From CAYQLT01 sp964418425 (lineage in GTDB: Bacteria; Bacillota; Limnochordia; Limnochordales; Geochordaceae): a stretch of 40,791 nucleotides of DNA. The stretch covers positions 1-40,791 of the forward strand of contig CAYQLT010000022.1 of the NCBI GenBank assembly GCA_964418425.1. The letters are read 5' to 3'. The translations under genes and the position numbers were made by a program. The notes beneath the pieces were generated by a model. That model ran no database searches. It had not been told where the DNA came from and saw only the letters and a list, made by a program, of their open reading frames with translations. Shown here piece after piece: positions 23,426 to 31,026 of this stretch; position 1 is the stretch's first letter; the number at the start of each line of letters is the position of its first letter.

Positions 23426-23638
23426 GCATCGACTCCGGTAGACGAAAGTCTGTAGCGCAGCTTATCATGGCAGAAGACGCGGGCTCCCCTTGCCAAGCTG
23501 CAGGGGCGCAGGCCGCACAGGGCCCGTGAGAGCTGAGCCCACCGCGCTTTCACCACGGACCCCCGGCCCTCGGGCGAGAGGTGGGTCTGCGATCAAAGCC
23601 GGGGAGCACGGATCGGGTGGAAGGAGGATCCAATCACC

Positions 23639-24103
23639 GTGCCACCCAGAGCGCCGAGGAGCCGCAAAAGCCGGCCATCCGACGCCCGGGCGACGCGACG
23701 GGCGGCGGAGGCCGAGCCTTTTGGGTCGCAACTATCTTGGTTTGAGGAACGGCTCCGAGAGGCGCAGGGAGACCGCCGCCGCCCGGCGGCACCCCGCATC
23801 TGGGACCACGAACCGAACGCCGCCGAGCAGAGGCTGGCCCAACACCTCCGGCGAGCCGGCCTGGACGGGTTTCGGCAGAGGGTGCACGTAGGCGGATACG
23901 AGGTCGATTTTCTATTTCCGGACGCCCGGCTCGTGGTAGAGCTGGACGGCCTGGTGCACCTGGACCCCGGCGTCCGCCGGCGCGACCGGGCCAAGCAGGT
24001 AGCCCTGCGCCAGTTAGGCTATCGGGTGGTACGGGTGGAGTGCCGGTTGCTTCGGGTTGCTCCGGACCTTGTGGTAAGGCTGATCCGCGACGAGCTGCGC
24101 TGA
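23639..24103 (+). CDS. DUF559 (Vsr-like) nuclease-fold protein
   Basis: 154 residues. The DUF559 fold is clear from residue 58 on: PNAAEQRLAQHLRRAGL, FRQRVHVGGYEVDFLFPDAR, LVVELDGLVHLDP, then DRAKQVALRQLGYRVVRVEC. The E, VDF aspartate and V-E-L-D-G residues fit a PD-(D/E)XK endonuclease core related to the Vsr repair nuclease. The first 50 residues are a basic, charged extension not typical of the domain. The GTG start has AAGGAGG 11 bases upstream. It stands alone; no methylase or restriction gene is adjacent. DNA-cutting activity is inferred from the fold. Confidence 0.85.
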   Translation: MPPRAPRSRKSRPSDARATRRAAEAEPFGSQLSWFEERLREAQGDRRRPAAPRIWDHEPNAAEQRLAQHLRRAGLDGFRQRVHVGGYEVDFLFPDARLVVELDGLVHLDPGVRRRDRAKQVALRQLGYRVVRVECRLLRVAPDLVVRLIRDELR

Positions 24104-24124
24104 GACGGCAGGTTTTCAGGGCCG

Positions 24125-24392
24125 AGCTGCCCAGCATACCTGGGAACCCGGTCCCTCGCCGTCATCGGTAGACGAGGGGGGCCACGCCGCGCCGAACCGG
24201 CACTCGTACACCTGCACGGTGCCGGCGGCGGTTTGCAGGGTCGGCCCCCTTGTCGTCCGCACCGCGGCATAGTCCATCCCCCTCCGTCCCGGGGCGCAAG
24301 ACATCCGGCACGAGTTGCACCGGCTGTGCCCGCGTGGAACACTTCCACGGCCCGTCGTCAAGGCGCTCGGCTACCGCCAGACGCACCTGCAC
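24125..24392 (-). pseudogene. Unrecognised coding frame, apparently frameshifted
   Basis: One frame (VQVRLAVAERLDDGPWKCST then RAQPVQLVPDVLRPG) carries GC-rich third positions as far as about 24282, after which the neighbouring frame does (MDYAAVRTTRGPTLQTAAGT then VQVYECRFG). This suggests one gene broken by a one-base shift or a sequencing error. No family recognised. Confidence 0.35.
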
Positions 24393-24418
24393 CGTCTCCA
24401 GGCGTTGACCCTGCAGCG

Positions 24419-24616
24419 CTACCCGCTACCGAAACCGCTTGGGTTCCCATCCCGCTGCACCCGGCCCCGCTCAGCCGGTTCGGGTTCCGGAGAGCAACGG
24501 TTCACTGCACAAATAGGGCTCTGGACCCCATCCACCTCTCCCTCCACGTCCGTGGCCCCAAAGCCCAGCCGCCGGTTCGTGCCGGTGCCGCAGCACCAGG
24601 GGTCGAAAGGATTCAT
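24419..24616 (-). CDS. Small hypothetical protein
   Basis: 65 residues, beginning MNPFDPWCCGTGTNRRLGFG. The ATG start has GGAAGGAAG about 13 bases upstream. It lies 18 bases after the preceding small gene, so the two could be one transcript. A Cys pair near the start and an acidic Pro-rich later part; no family recognised. The codon third positions look coding. It could instead be the first part of the frameshifted gene that follows. Confidence 0.4.
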   Translation of the reverse strand: MNPFDPWCCGTGTNRRLGFGATDVEGEVDGVQSPICAVNRCSPEPEPAERGRVQRDGNPSGFGSG

Positions 24617-24634
24617 GGAGAAGGCACTTCCTTC

Positions 24635-24796
24635 CTATGCGACTTGGGCCCCGGGGATCACCCGGAGGGGAAAGCCACCGGGAATGGCGTACAGACCGCC
24701 GGGCTGTATGGGCTGCGGGGCGGGAACGGCGATAACCGGGGCCGTCACCCCGCCTCGCCAGCCCTTCCTGCGGCGCCGGGAAGCAGACAGCTGCAC
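24635..24796 (-). CDS. Small proline-rich hypothetical protein
   Basis: 53 residues from GTG at 24796 (an adjacent GTG at 24799 is possible). A perfect AGGAGGTG ribosome site precedes it at 24810-24803. The N-terminus is basic (SASRRRRKGWRGG), then VTAPVIAVPAPQPIQPGG and LYAIPGGFPLRVIPGAQVA. No known family recognised. The strong ribosome site and GC-rich third positions support translation; a spore- or surface-associated structural role is only a guess. Confidence 0.5.
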   Translation of the reverse strand: MQLSASRRRRKGWRGGVTAPVIAVPAPQPIQPGGLYAIPGGFPLRVIPGAQVA

Positions 24797-25310
24797 CACG
24801 AGCACCTCCTGGGCGAAGCGTGGGGGTCGGTTTCATGACCCTACCCCGTGCGATGGGCCTTCGCTTACGAGGCACATTTCCCCGAGAGCCAGGCGTTACC
24901 AGAAGCCTCACGCGCATCTACTTGCGCTACCACCTAAGCGGCTTTTCGCACCTGCAGACGGCTGCCTACATCCGCTACCACCGGTCTTGGTAAGGGAGCC
25001 GCACCCCTCCAGCCTGCTGGCTGGAGGGGCCTGGAAAGCGACGACGAAAAGACCCCGTCCAGAATCGACCTGCTGGGGAAGGGCGGGCTCATTCGTGGAA
25101 GCTGAGGTCATCCTACCGAGGACGATTCGGTCCTTCAAGGACCTGGAACGCTTCGTCTGTCGAGAGCTCTGAAAAACCGGCAGTGGCAAGGCGCAGTGGG
25201 CCTGGCAGGATTGGTAGGAGATGGGTCGCAGACGTAGCACTACACCAGGAACGGGCCCCAGGGGAGGGGCACGATGCCCTCCCTGTCCCATCGTTCCCTC
25301 TTGTTCGCCT

Positions 25311-25980
25311 TCATGCCGCCCAGGAGGCTGTAGCGGCCGGCTTCCAGCACCTCAACTTCTTGGTGTTGAGCACAAAGAAGGTCATCACCGCTTGAAAGGC
25401 GACCCCCAACCGTCCTCGATAGCGGGCCCGGCCCAGCCCGGCTGCGCGCCAGCTTTCAAGCACTCCGTCCCAAGCGGACAGCTCCGGCAAGCCGACTGGG
25501 AGAAGACGTAGAGGAACCCGCCTTTCCCATGTGGGCTGGGCCTCCCTACCTGGCCCGCCGGGACAGAGGAGCTGGTAGGCTTCCCGGTCGTACGTGAAGC
25601 CTTCGGGCAGCGTGCTTCGGCGGTGGCGAGCAGGGGCATACAGCCGCAGGCCGGCCTCGGCCAGCTCCTGTCGCAGGTGGGCGGCATCGTAGGCCGAGTC
25701 GGCCGCCACAGCCCGGGGATGTAGGCCCCTTTCGTCCCACGCCTGCTGCAAGGAAGACCACCAGCGTGGTGTCGTCCGGCACCGGGTCGTCCCAGCCGAT
25801 GCGGTAAAACCAGCGGAACAACACGTTGAAGCGCAGCTGCTGCGCAAGGTGCACGTCCGAGAGGTTCGCGCAGATGCCCCCACTCTGGGCCATCGCCCGC
25901 GCCCGATGGGGTCGAGAAGGCAAGCGCACAGGAGCTGAAGACCCACTGGCACCTGGATCATGGCTTCCTCCACCACCCGA
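25311..25980 (-). pseudogene. IS5/IS1182-like transposase, frameshifted
   Basis: Coding pieces lie in three frames. The N-terminal piece (about 25900-25770) reads LAQQLRFNVLFRWFYRIGWD then DPVPDDTTL, the typical N-terminal helix bundle of IS1182/IS5-like transposases. The middle reads VAADSAYDAAHLRQELAEAG then LRLYAPARHR, and the next piece, in another frame, GKGGFLYVFSQSACRSCPLG, the Cys-rich segment of this family. The C-terminus reads GRLGVAFQAVMTFFVLNTKK. At least two frameshifts make it inactive. Terminal inverted repeats could not be placed. Confidence 0.75.
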
Positions 25981-26119
25981 CCGGCATACAGGTACTATGG
26001 GCGTTTGTGGCCGCAGGCTACACTCTCTTTCAGCTCTTTCTGGCCCGCCGCATTCGCCGCCGCAGGCCCCTGGAGCCGACCGACCGAGGCGTGGCCGAGC
26101 GGCTGCGGGCGGAGCTGTG
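25930..26119 (+). pseudogene. C-terminal remnant of a second transposase
   Basis: The plus-strand frame ELKTHWHLDHGFLHHPTGIQ followed by VLWAFVAAGYTLFQLFLARR ends at TGA 26117-26119. The H-x-x-x-x-P-x-x-I-x-x-x-W...A-Y-x-LFQLF pattern is the end of a DDE transposase. No N-terminal part precedes it; the sequence immediately left belongs to the oppositely oriented transposase remnant, which may have inserted into it. Confidence 0.5.
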
Positions 26120-26222
26120 AGTCGGGGAGGGTCCGCTGGGCCTCTACCTCGTCCCGGACACGAGCTGACCGCTTCGCCGGCGGGTGGGGGAAGCCGACCG
26201 GGCAGGCCAGCTTCTCGATCCA

Positions 26223-26264
26223 AGCCGGGCCACGCGGAGGGGGAGGGTGCCCGGCTCTTTTTTT
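26223..26264 (+). terminator. Rho-independent terminator
   Basis: AGCCGGGC (26223-26230) and GCCCGGCT (26249-26256), an 8-bp stem with an 18-base loop, followed by CTTTTTTT. It would end transcription coming from the transposase remnant before the ROK gene. Confidence 0.8.
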
Positions 26265-26351
26265 ACCCGCTTGAGCGCACCGGATCAGGGGGATTGGTAC
26301 TCTCCTTCTGGAAAAACACTGGCGCGACCTCTGGACGGGGCCAGCCGGGGC

Positions 26352-26381
26352 TTGACGGATGCGGTCGCACGCAGCTAACAT
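26352..26381 (+). promoter_or_regulatory. Promoter upstream of the ROK regulator
   Basis: -35 TTGACG (26352-26357), 18-base spacer, -10 TAACAT (26376-26381). It lies about 250 bases before the ROK start, so the leader would be long. Similar TTGACG/18-base promoters precede the thrS leader and tRNA-Val. Confidence 0.55.
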
Positions 26382-26382
26382 A

Positions 26383-26402
26383 AACGCAAGTTTCGTTTGC
26401 GG
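26383..26402 (+). promoter_or_regulatory. Possible ROK operator
   Basis: Inverted repeat CGCAA-N7-TTGCG directly after the predicted -10, within ACGCAAGTTTCGTTTGCGG. Position and symmetry suit an operator for the adjacent ROK repressor; binding is inferred. Confidence 0.4.
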
Positions 26403-26634
26403 AGTTCCTTCGTGTGTCGAAGGAAGGCTGCCGGCCCGACGAAATACCCGGAGCGTCTCGGCCGGCTGGGGGCGCCTGGCCAGCGCCTCGCTCGGCCGAT
26501 GGCACCCGATTGGAAGCTTGCCCGCAGCGGTGATGAGGCCAATGATAGTTCGACACTCGACCGAAGGTCCGCCGACGCCGCCGACCCGGTTCGGGCGCCC
26601 GAGAGACAGCTCGCCCCGAACCGGGAGCTCCGCC

Positions 26635-27792
26635 ATGGCACGTGAGGTCAACCGCTCTCTCATCGTCGAGGCGCTCCTGCGGGCGCAACCCCTCTCCCGG
26701 GCCGACCTGGCCCGCGCCACCGGCCTCAGCCAGTCCACCGTCTCGGTGATCATTGACGACCTGCTCAAGCGAGGGTACATCCGCGAGACCGGGATGGGCG
26801 CCTCCAGTGGTGGCCGAAAGCCGATTCTCCTGGAACTCGCCCCGGATGCGGCCGTGGCGGCGGGCCTCGAGATCACGCCTCAGCGGCTCATTGGGGTGGT
26901 CACCGACGTGTTCGGCCGCATCCGTCACCGGCAGGCTGCTGCTATCCGGTTAGAGGAGAATCGGCTGCCCCTGGACCCCGTTCTCGCATTTGTTGACCAG
27001 CTGCTGGCCGCCCCGGAGGTGCGCCGTGACCGGTTGGTCGGTCTGGGAGTGGCCACGCCCGGCGTTGTGGACCCGGAAGCGGGAATGGTCTTGCACTCTC
27101 CCAATCTGGGATGGAAGGATCTCCCACTCGGCCGCCTGCTGCAGGAACACACGAAGCTTCGGACTTTGGTCGAGCGAGACGTGCGGGCTGCTGCCTGGGG
27201 GGAACACACCCGCGGTGCGGCCCGGTGGGTCAAAGACGTCGTCTACCTCAAGATCGTGGCGCGGGGCATCGGGGCTGGCGTGGTTCTCGGCGGGCGGTTA
27301 TACGCCGGTACCAACCGCCACGCGGGCGAGCTGGGCCACGTCGTCATCGACCGGTCCGGCCCTCCGTGCGAATGCGGAAACCAGGGTTGCATCGGCACGT
27401 TCCTTTCGTGCGAGGCGTTCTTGAGCCGGGCCGCGGCGCTCTTCTCCGAACCTGATATCGGCCTTGATGGCGTTGTTCAGGCCTTGTCGTGGGGAGACCC
27501 GCGCGCGAGGCGGCTGGCCGAGGAGTTCGGAGAGTATCTCGGCCTAGCGGTCTGCCTCCTGATCAGCACCTTTGACCCGGAAATGGTTGTGGTGGGCGGC
27601 GAGTTGATGGCCTTGGGGGAGGCCTTGCTCGGGCCGGCCAGGGAATTCGCCCAGCGAAGTCGGCTCCTTACCGAGGTGCGCTTCCAGCTTGCCCCGGCGG
27701 TTCTGGGCGACAACGCGGGGGTCATTGGCGCCGCGACGTTGGTATTGGAGAGGCAGAGGGAATACGTCGTCCAAACTCGCTCCTGGCTCTGA
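26635..27792 (+). CDS. ROK-family transcriptional repressor (NagC/XylR type)
   Basis: Sugar-responsive DNA-binding protein. 385 residues from ATG 26635, with GGGAG 7 bases upstream. The N-terminal winged helix-turn-helix is REVNRSLIVEALLRAQPLSR then ADLARATGLSQSTVSVIIDD. The ROK domain has GLGVATPGVVDPEAG, VVYLKIVARGIGAGVVLGG, HAGELGHVVID and the zinc site CECGNQGC (C245, C247, C252). There is no kinase-type N-terminal phosphate motif, so it is a regulator, not a sugar kinase. It precedes the sugar transporter genes by 170 bases on the same strand and is their likely repressor; the inducing sugar is unknown. Confidence 0.92.
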   Translation: MAREVNRSLIVEALLRAQPLSRADLARATGLSQSTVSVIIDDLLKRGYIRETGMGASSGGRKPILLELAPDAAVAAGLEITPQRLIGVVTDVFGRIRHRQAAAIRLEENRLPLDPVLAFVDQLLAAPEVRRDRLVGLGVATPGVVDPEAGMVLHSPNLGWKDLPLGRLLQEHTKLRTLVERDVRAAAWGEHTRGAARWVKDVVYLKIVARGIGAGVVLGGRLYAGTNRHAGELGHVVIDRSGPPCECGNQGCIGTFLSCEAFLSRAAALFSEPDIGLDGVVQALSWGDPRARRLAEEFGEYLGLAVCLLISTFDPEMVVVGGELMALGEALLGPAREFAQRSRLLTEVRFQLAPAVLGDNAGVIGAATLVLERQREYVVQTRSWL

Positions 27793-27962
27793 ACCATTGC
27801 GCTGCTGCCCTGCAGCTCTGCGATCCAAGCCGGTCGCGAGGAGGTGAGAGGGGGCAGCACCAGCAGGCATATTGAAAAGGCGACCTGGGGTGTCCGTGAA
27901 AGAACGAGGGGTTGGGTTCGGAACTCTTGGAGCCCACTTCTTCCGTGGAAAGGGAGATGGCC

Positions 27963-29076
27963 ATGCATTCGTGGAGCAGGCTGCATGTCTTACGGGCCGG
28001 CTCGGCCACCGTTGCCCTGCTGATGGTGGCCCTGATTGTCCTGGCGACCACGGTACAGGCGGCGCCGGTCACCATTGAAGTCTGGTTCCATTCGGGCAAG
28101 GGCGAGGAACGGGCTGTGCTGGAGGCCCAGGTCCGAGAGTTNNNNNNNNNNNNNNNNNNNNNNNNNNNNNNNNNNNNNNNNNNNNNNNNNNNNNNNNNNN
28201 NNNNNNNNNNNNNNNNNNNNNNNNNNNNNNNNNNNNNNNNNCTATCTTCAAAAAGCCGGTGTCCGTATTCCGCGGAGCGTGACTGACGCTTGGACCCGTG
28301 AGGAATTCGAGCAGGCGCTGGCACGACTTCAGGCCCTGCCCGAGGTCAGGTACGCTCTTGACCTCAAGCTCAACTACGGTCGAGGCGAATGGTTCACCTA
28401 CGGCTTCTCCCCCATTCTCCAAAGCCTGGGAGCGGACCTGATCGACCGCAAGACCTGGCGAGCGTCCGGCACCCTCAACAGCCCGGCCGCCATCGAAGCC
28501 CTCACGATGTTGCAAAGTTGGGTAAAGAGGGGATACGTGGTGCCGGCGGACGCGGGGGATGCCTCCTTCTACGGCAACAAGAGCGCCGCCCTCGCTTGGG
28601 TGGGACACTGGATGTGGGGTCCTCACCGCAGCGGACTGGGCGACGACCTGGTTCTAGTGCCCATGCCTCGGTTTGGTGAGCGCTCGGCCACCGGCCTCGG
28701 CTCGTGGGCCTGGGGGATCCCAGCGACCTCCCGGCACCCAGAGGCGGCATGGAAGTTTCTGGAGTTCCTGCTGCAGCCGGATCAGATTCTGCGGATGACC
28801 CGCGCCAACGGTGCGGTGCCATCGCGCAAGTCGGCTCTGGCGAGGTCGGAGCTGTACGGCCCCGGCGGCCCGCTGGCGGTCTTCGGGGAGCAACTCAACA
28901 CCGTGGCGGTCTCGCGTCCGGCCCATCCCGTCTACCCCACCATCACCGCGGCCTTTGCGGAGGCCGTCGACAACATCCTGGCGGGCGCCGACGTCAAGGA
29001 GCAGCTGGACCGGGCCGCCCGCAGGATCGACCGAGAAATCGAGGACAACATGGGCTACCCGCCCTTTGGCCGATGA
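27963..29076 (+). CDS. Sugar ABC transporter substrate-binding protein, interrupted by an assembly gap
   Basis: Extracytoplasmic binding protein for a CUT1-type carbohydrate importer. The signal peptide is clear (VALLMVALIVLATTVQA, probable cut before APVTIEVWFH). After the gap the C-terminal lobe reads LNYGRGEWFTYGFSPILQSL, GDASFYGNKSAALAWVGHW, TGLGSWAWGIPATSRHPEAA and FLEFLLQPDQILRMTRANGA, as in family 1 solute-binding proteins. About 60 residues before and 278 after the 100-N gap are visible; the family usually has 400-440, so around 70-100 residues are missing and the N run is shorter than the real gap. Start ATG 27963 has AAAGGGAG six bases upstream. First structural gene of the transport cassette. 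Confidence 0.9.
28142..28241. other. Assembly gap (100 N) inside the binding-protein gene
   Basis: 100 N with no flank overlap. The two sides are in different frames, and the missing protein segment should be about 70-100 residues, so the true gap is probably 200-300 bases. Confidence 0.9.
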
Positions 29077-29101
29077 CGAAGGCTGCCGGCACCCCCGCCC
29101 G

Positions 29102-29137
29102 CTCCCGGAGGCGCACCTGACCGTGCGCCTCCGGGAG
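29102..29137 (+). promoter_or_regulatory. Perfect intercistronic hairpin between binding protein and permease
   Basis: 15-bp perfect inverted repeat: CTCCCGGAGGCGCAC (29102-29116), loop CTGACC, GTGCGCCTCCGGGAG (29123-29137). No T tract follows, so it is not a standard terminator. It lies 25 bases after the binding-protein stop and covers the possible ribosome site and GTG start of the first permease. Such hairpins commonly protect the binding-protein mRNA and lower expression of the permeases. Confidence 0.85.
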
Positions 29138-30124
29138 GGGCCCACGCCCGCGGCGGCTGCGTTTCGTGAGGATGGCAACCAGGCCGTGCAGGTGGTCGAA
29201 ACCGCCCGGACACAAGCGAGGGTAGTGCGCAGGGCTACCGCAGATCGAGGCGAGGCGCTCACCGCCTGGCTCATGTCGGCACCCGCGCTGATCTTGCTCC
29301 TGATGTTCATGGTGGTGCCATTCGGGCTGGCGGTCACTCTCGCTTTTACGAACCAGCGATTGATTCCCGGACCTCTGCCGACTGCGTTCATAGGGTTGCG
29401 CAACTTCGCGCGTATCCTCGAGGATCCCATTTTCTGGCGGAGCCTGCTCAACAACCTTGTGTTCGCCCTGGTTGTAGTGCCGGTTCAGAGCAGCTTTGCG
29501 CTGTTTCTGGCACTGCTGGTCAACGGGCGCCGCCGCTTCGTCACTGCGTTTCGAGCCCTTTACTTCTTGCCGACCGTGACCACGATGGTTGTGGTTGCCG
29601 TTATCTGGACCTTTTTGCTGAGCCGGGATGGCCTCGTCAACGCCGTCTTGCGCGCCGTCTCTTTCGGTGGGCTCGGCTCGTACCGATGGCTTGAGGACCC
29701 GCACCTGGCACTACCGGCTATCATCATGGTCTCCGTCTGGCAGGGCGTCGGATTTCAGATGGTAATCTACCTGGCCGGATTGCAGGACATCCCAGCGGAG
29801 CGGTACGAGGCCGCCCAGATTGACGGGGCCACCAGCTGGCAGCAATTCTGGTACGTCACGCTCCCCGGGCTCCGGAACACGCATATCTTCGTGTTGGTAA
29901 CCACCACGATCCTGGCTTTCAAGCTTTTCACCCAGGTCGAGGTGATGACGCAGGGAGGTCCCCTGTATGCAACCCAGACTATCGTCCGGTACCTGTTCCA
30001 AAGCGGCTTCAAGGAGCTCAAGGTCGGGTACGCGTCGGCCATGTCCGTGCTGTTCGTCGGCATTGTGCTGGCCATCTCCCTCACCCAGCGCTGGCTGATC
30101 CGGGAGGAGCGGGAGGTGGCATGA
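29123..30124 (+). CDS. Sugar ABC transporter permease 1 (MalF/UgpA-like)
   Basis: Inner-membrane subunit of a CUT1 importer. Six membrane segments, the first LMSAPALILLLMFMVVPFGL; later FALVVVPVQSSFALFLALLV, ALYFLPTVTTMVVVAVIWTF, and LPAIIMVSVWQGVGFQMVIY. The EAA loop that contacts the ATPase reads EAAQIDGATSWQQFWYVTLP. The start is uncertain: the GTG at 29123 has GGAGG 11 bases upstream but lies within the hairpin arm; GTG at 29186 is an alternative leaving 27 residues before the first membrane segment. It overlaps the next permease by ATGA, so the two are translationally coupled. No ATPase gene is present in the cassette. Confidence 0.9.
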   Translation: MRLREGPTPAAAAFREDGNQAVQVVETARTQARVVRRATADRGEALTAWLMSAPALILLLMFMVVPFGLAVTLAFTNQRLIPGPLPTAFIGLRNFARILEDPIFWRSLLNNLVFALVVVPVQSSFALFLALLVNGRRRFVTAFRALYFLPTVTTMVVVAVIWTFLLSRDGLVNAVLRAVSFGGLGSYRWLEDPHLALPAIIMVSVWQGVGFQMVIYLAGLQDIPAERYEAAQIDGATSWQQFWYVTLPGLRNTHIFVLVTTTILAFKLFTQVEVMTQGGPLYATQTIVRYLFQSGFKELKVGYASAMSVLFVGIVLAISLTQRWLIREEREVA

Positions 30125-31020
30125 TGACCGGTTCGATGGCATCGCCAACCGCGTCCGGGATTGCACCGTCCCGGCGCCGCCAGGCACGGGGCGGAGCGTG
30201 GCGTGGGGTGTTCCACTACGTATTGCTCATCCTTTACGCTGCCCTCTTCCTCGGGCCTCTACTGGTGATGGTCGTGTCGGCCTTCAAGGATGACGAGCTG
30301 CGTCTGCTGAAAGAGGTCGGCACGTGGAGAGCGTTTGTTCCGTCGGCGCCATCGTTGCAGAACTTTGGGGATGTCTTTCGCAGGATGCCCTTTCACAGGT
30401 TCCTGTTGAACTCTCTGGTGGTGGTCTCCGGAATCGTGTTCGGAGGGCTTTTGGTAAACAGCATGATGGCTTACGCCCTGGCGCGCCTTCACTTTGCGGG
30501 ACGGAGATTCCTTCTTTCGGTGGTGGTGGGGCTGATCGTCATCCCCTTCGAGGGGATTGCCATCCCGCTGTTGCTGGAGGTAAACCGGCTTGGTTGGATC
30601 GACTCGTATCACGTCCAGATCGTGCCGTTCGTCGCTCACCCGTTTTCCATCTTCTTGTTCTACCAGTTCTTCATCGGGATCTCCAGGGAGTTCGATGAAG
30701 CGGCGCGCGTCGACGGCGCCACCCGCTGGCGAATCTACTGGAGCATCATCCTTCCGCTCTCCCGCCCGGTGATCGCTACCGTCGCCATCCTGCAGGCGCT
30801 GGAGTATTGGGGCGCGTTCCTGTGGCCGCTGATGGTGACCCGGGGTGAGAGCTACCGGCCGCTGACGGTCGCCATCCAGACGTTTTTCGGACAATTCCCC
30901 AGGGACTGGGGCGACACCATGGCCTTCGCGACCATGGCCACGATCCCCGTGCTGCTCCTGTTCATCGCGTTTCAGCGGTGGTTCATCCAAACCCTAAGCG
31001 CATCGGGTATCAAGGGTTAG
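30121..31020 (+). CDS. Sugar ABC transporter permease 2 (MalG/UgpE-like)
   Basis: Partner permease of the importer. 299 residues (start ATG 30121 overlapping the previous stop as ATGA). Membrane segments include VLLILYAALFLGPLLVMVVS, LLNSLVVVSGIVFGGLLVNS, LLSVVVGLIVIPFEGIAIPL and MATIPVLLLFIAFQRWF. The EAA loop reads EAARVDGATRWRIYWSIILP. The protein ends SASGIKG, the usual end of this subfamily. The next gene, the glycoside hydrolase, starts 6 bases later. Confidence 0.93.
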   Translation: MMTGSMASPTASGIAPSRRRQARGGAWRGVFHYVLLILYAALFLGPLLVMVVSAFKDDELRLLKEVGTWRAFVPSAPSLQNFGDVFRRMPFHRFLLNSLVVVSGIVFGGLLVNSMMAYALARLHFAGRRFLLSVVVGLIVIPFEGIAIPLLLEVNRLGWIDSYHVQIVPFVAHPFSIFLFYQFFIGISREFDEAARVDGATRWRIYWSIILPLSRPVIATVAILQALEYWGAFLWPLMVTRGESYRPLTVAIQTFFGQFPRDWGDTMAFATMATIPVLLLFIAFQRWFIQTLSASGIKG

Positions 31021-31026
31021 GAAGGC

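Larger units (their letters stand above)
24104..25310. other. 1.2-kb stretch with only small or broken coding frames
   Basis: Contains two small candidate genes and a frameshifted third (listed separately), all minus strand. The long plus-strand frame across it has no coding character. A perfect 11-bp inverted repeat with a TGCT loop lies at 25004-25029, without a T tract. Nothing else is recognised. Confidence 0.5.

Noticed and set aside
25004..25029. Perfect 11-bp hairpin as a terminator
   Set aside because: No T tract on either strand; left as an unexplained inverted repeat.
24315..25172. 285-codon plus-strand frame
   Set aside because: Low-complexity, Pro/Arg/Ser-rich product without a domain; the opposite strand shows better small coding frames.
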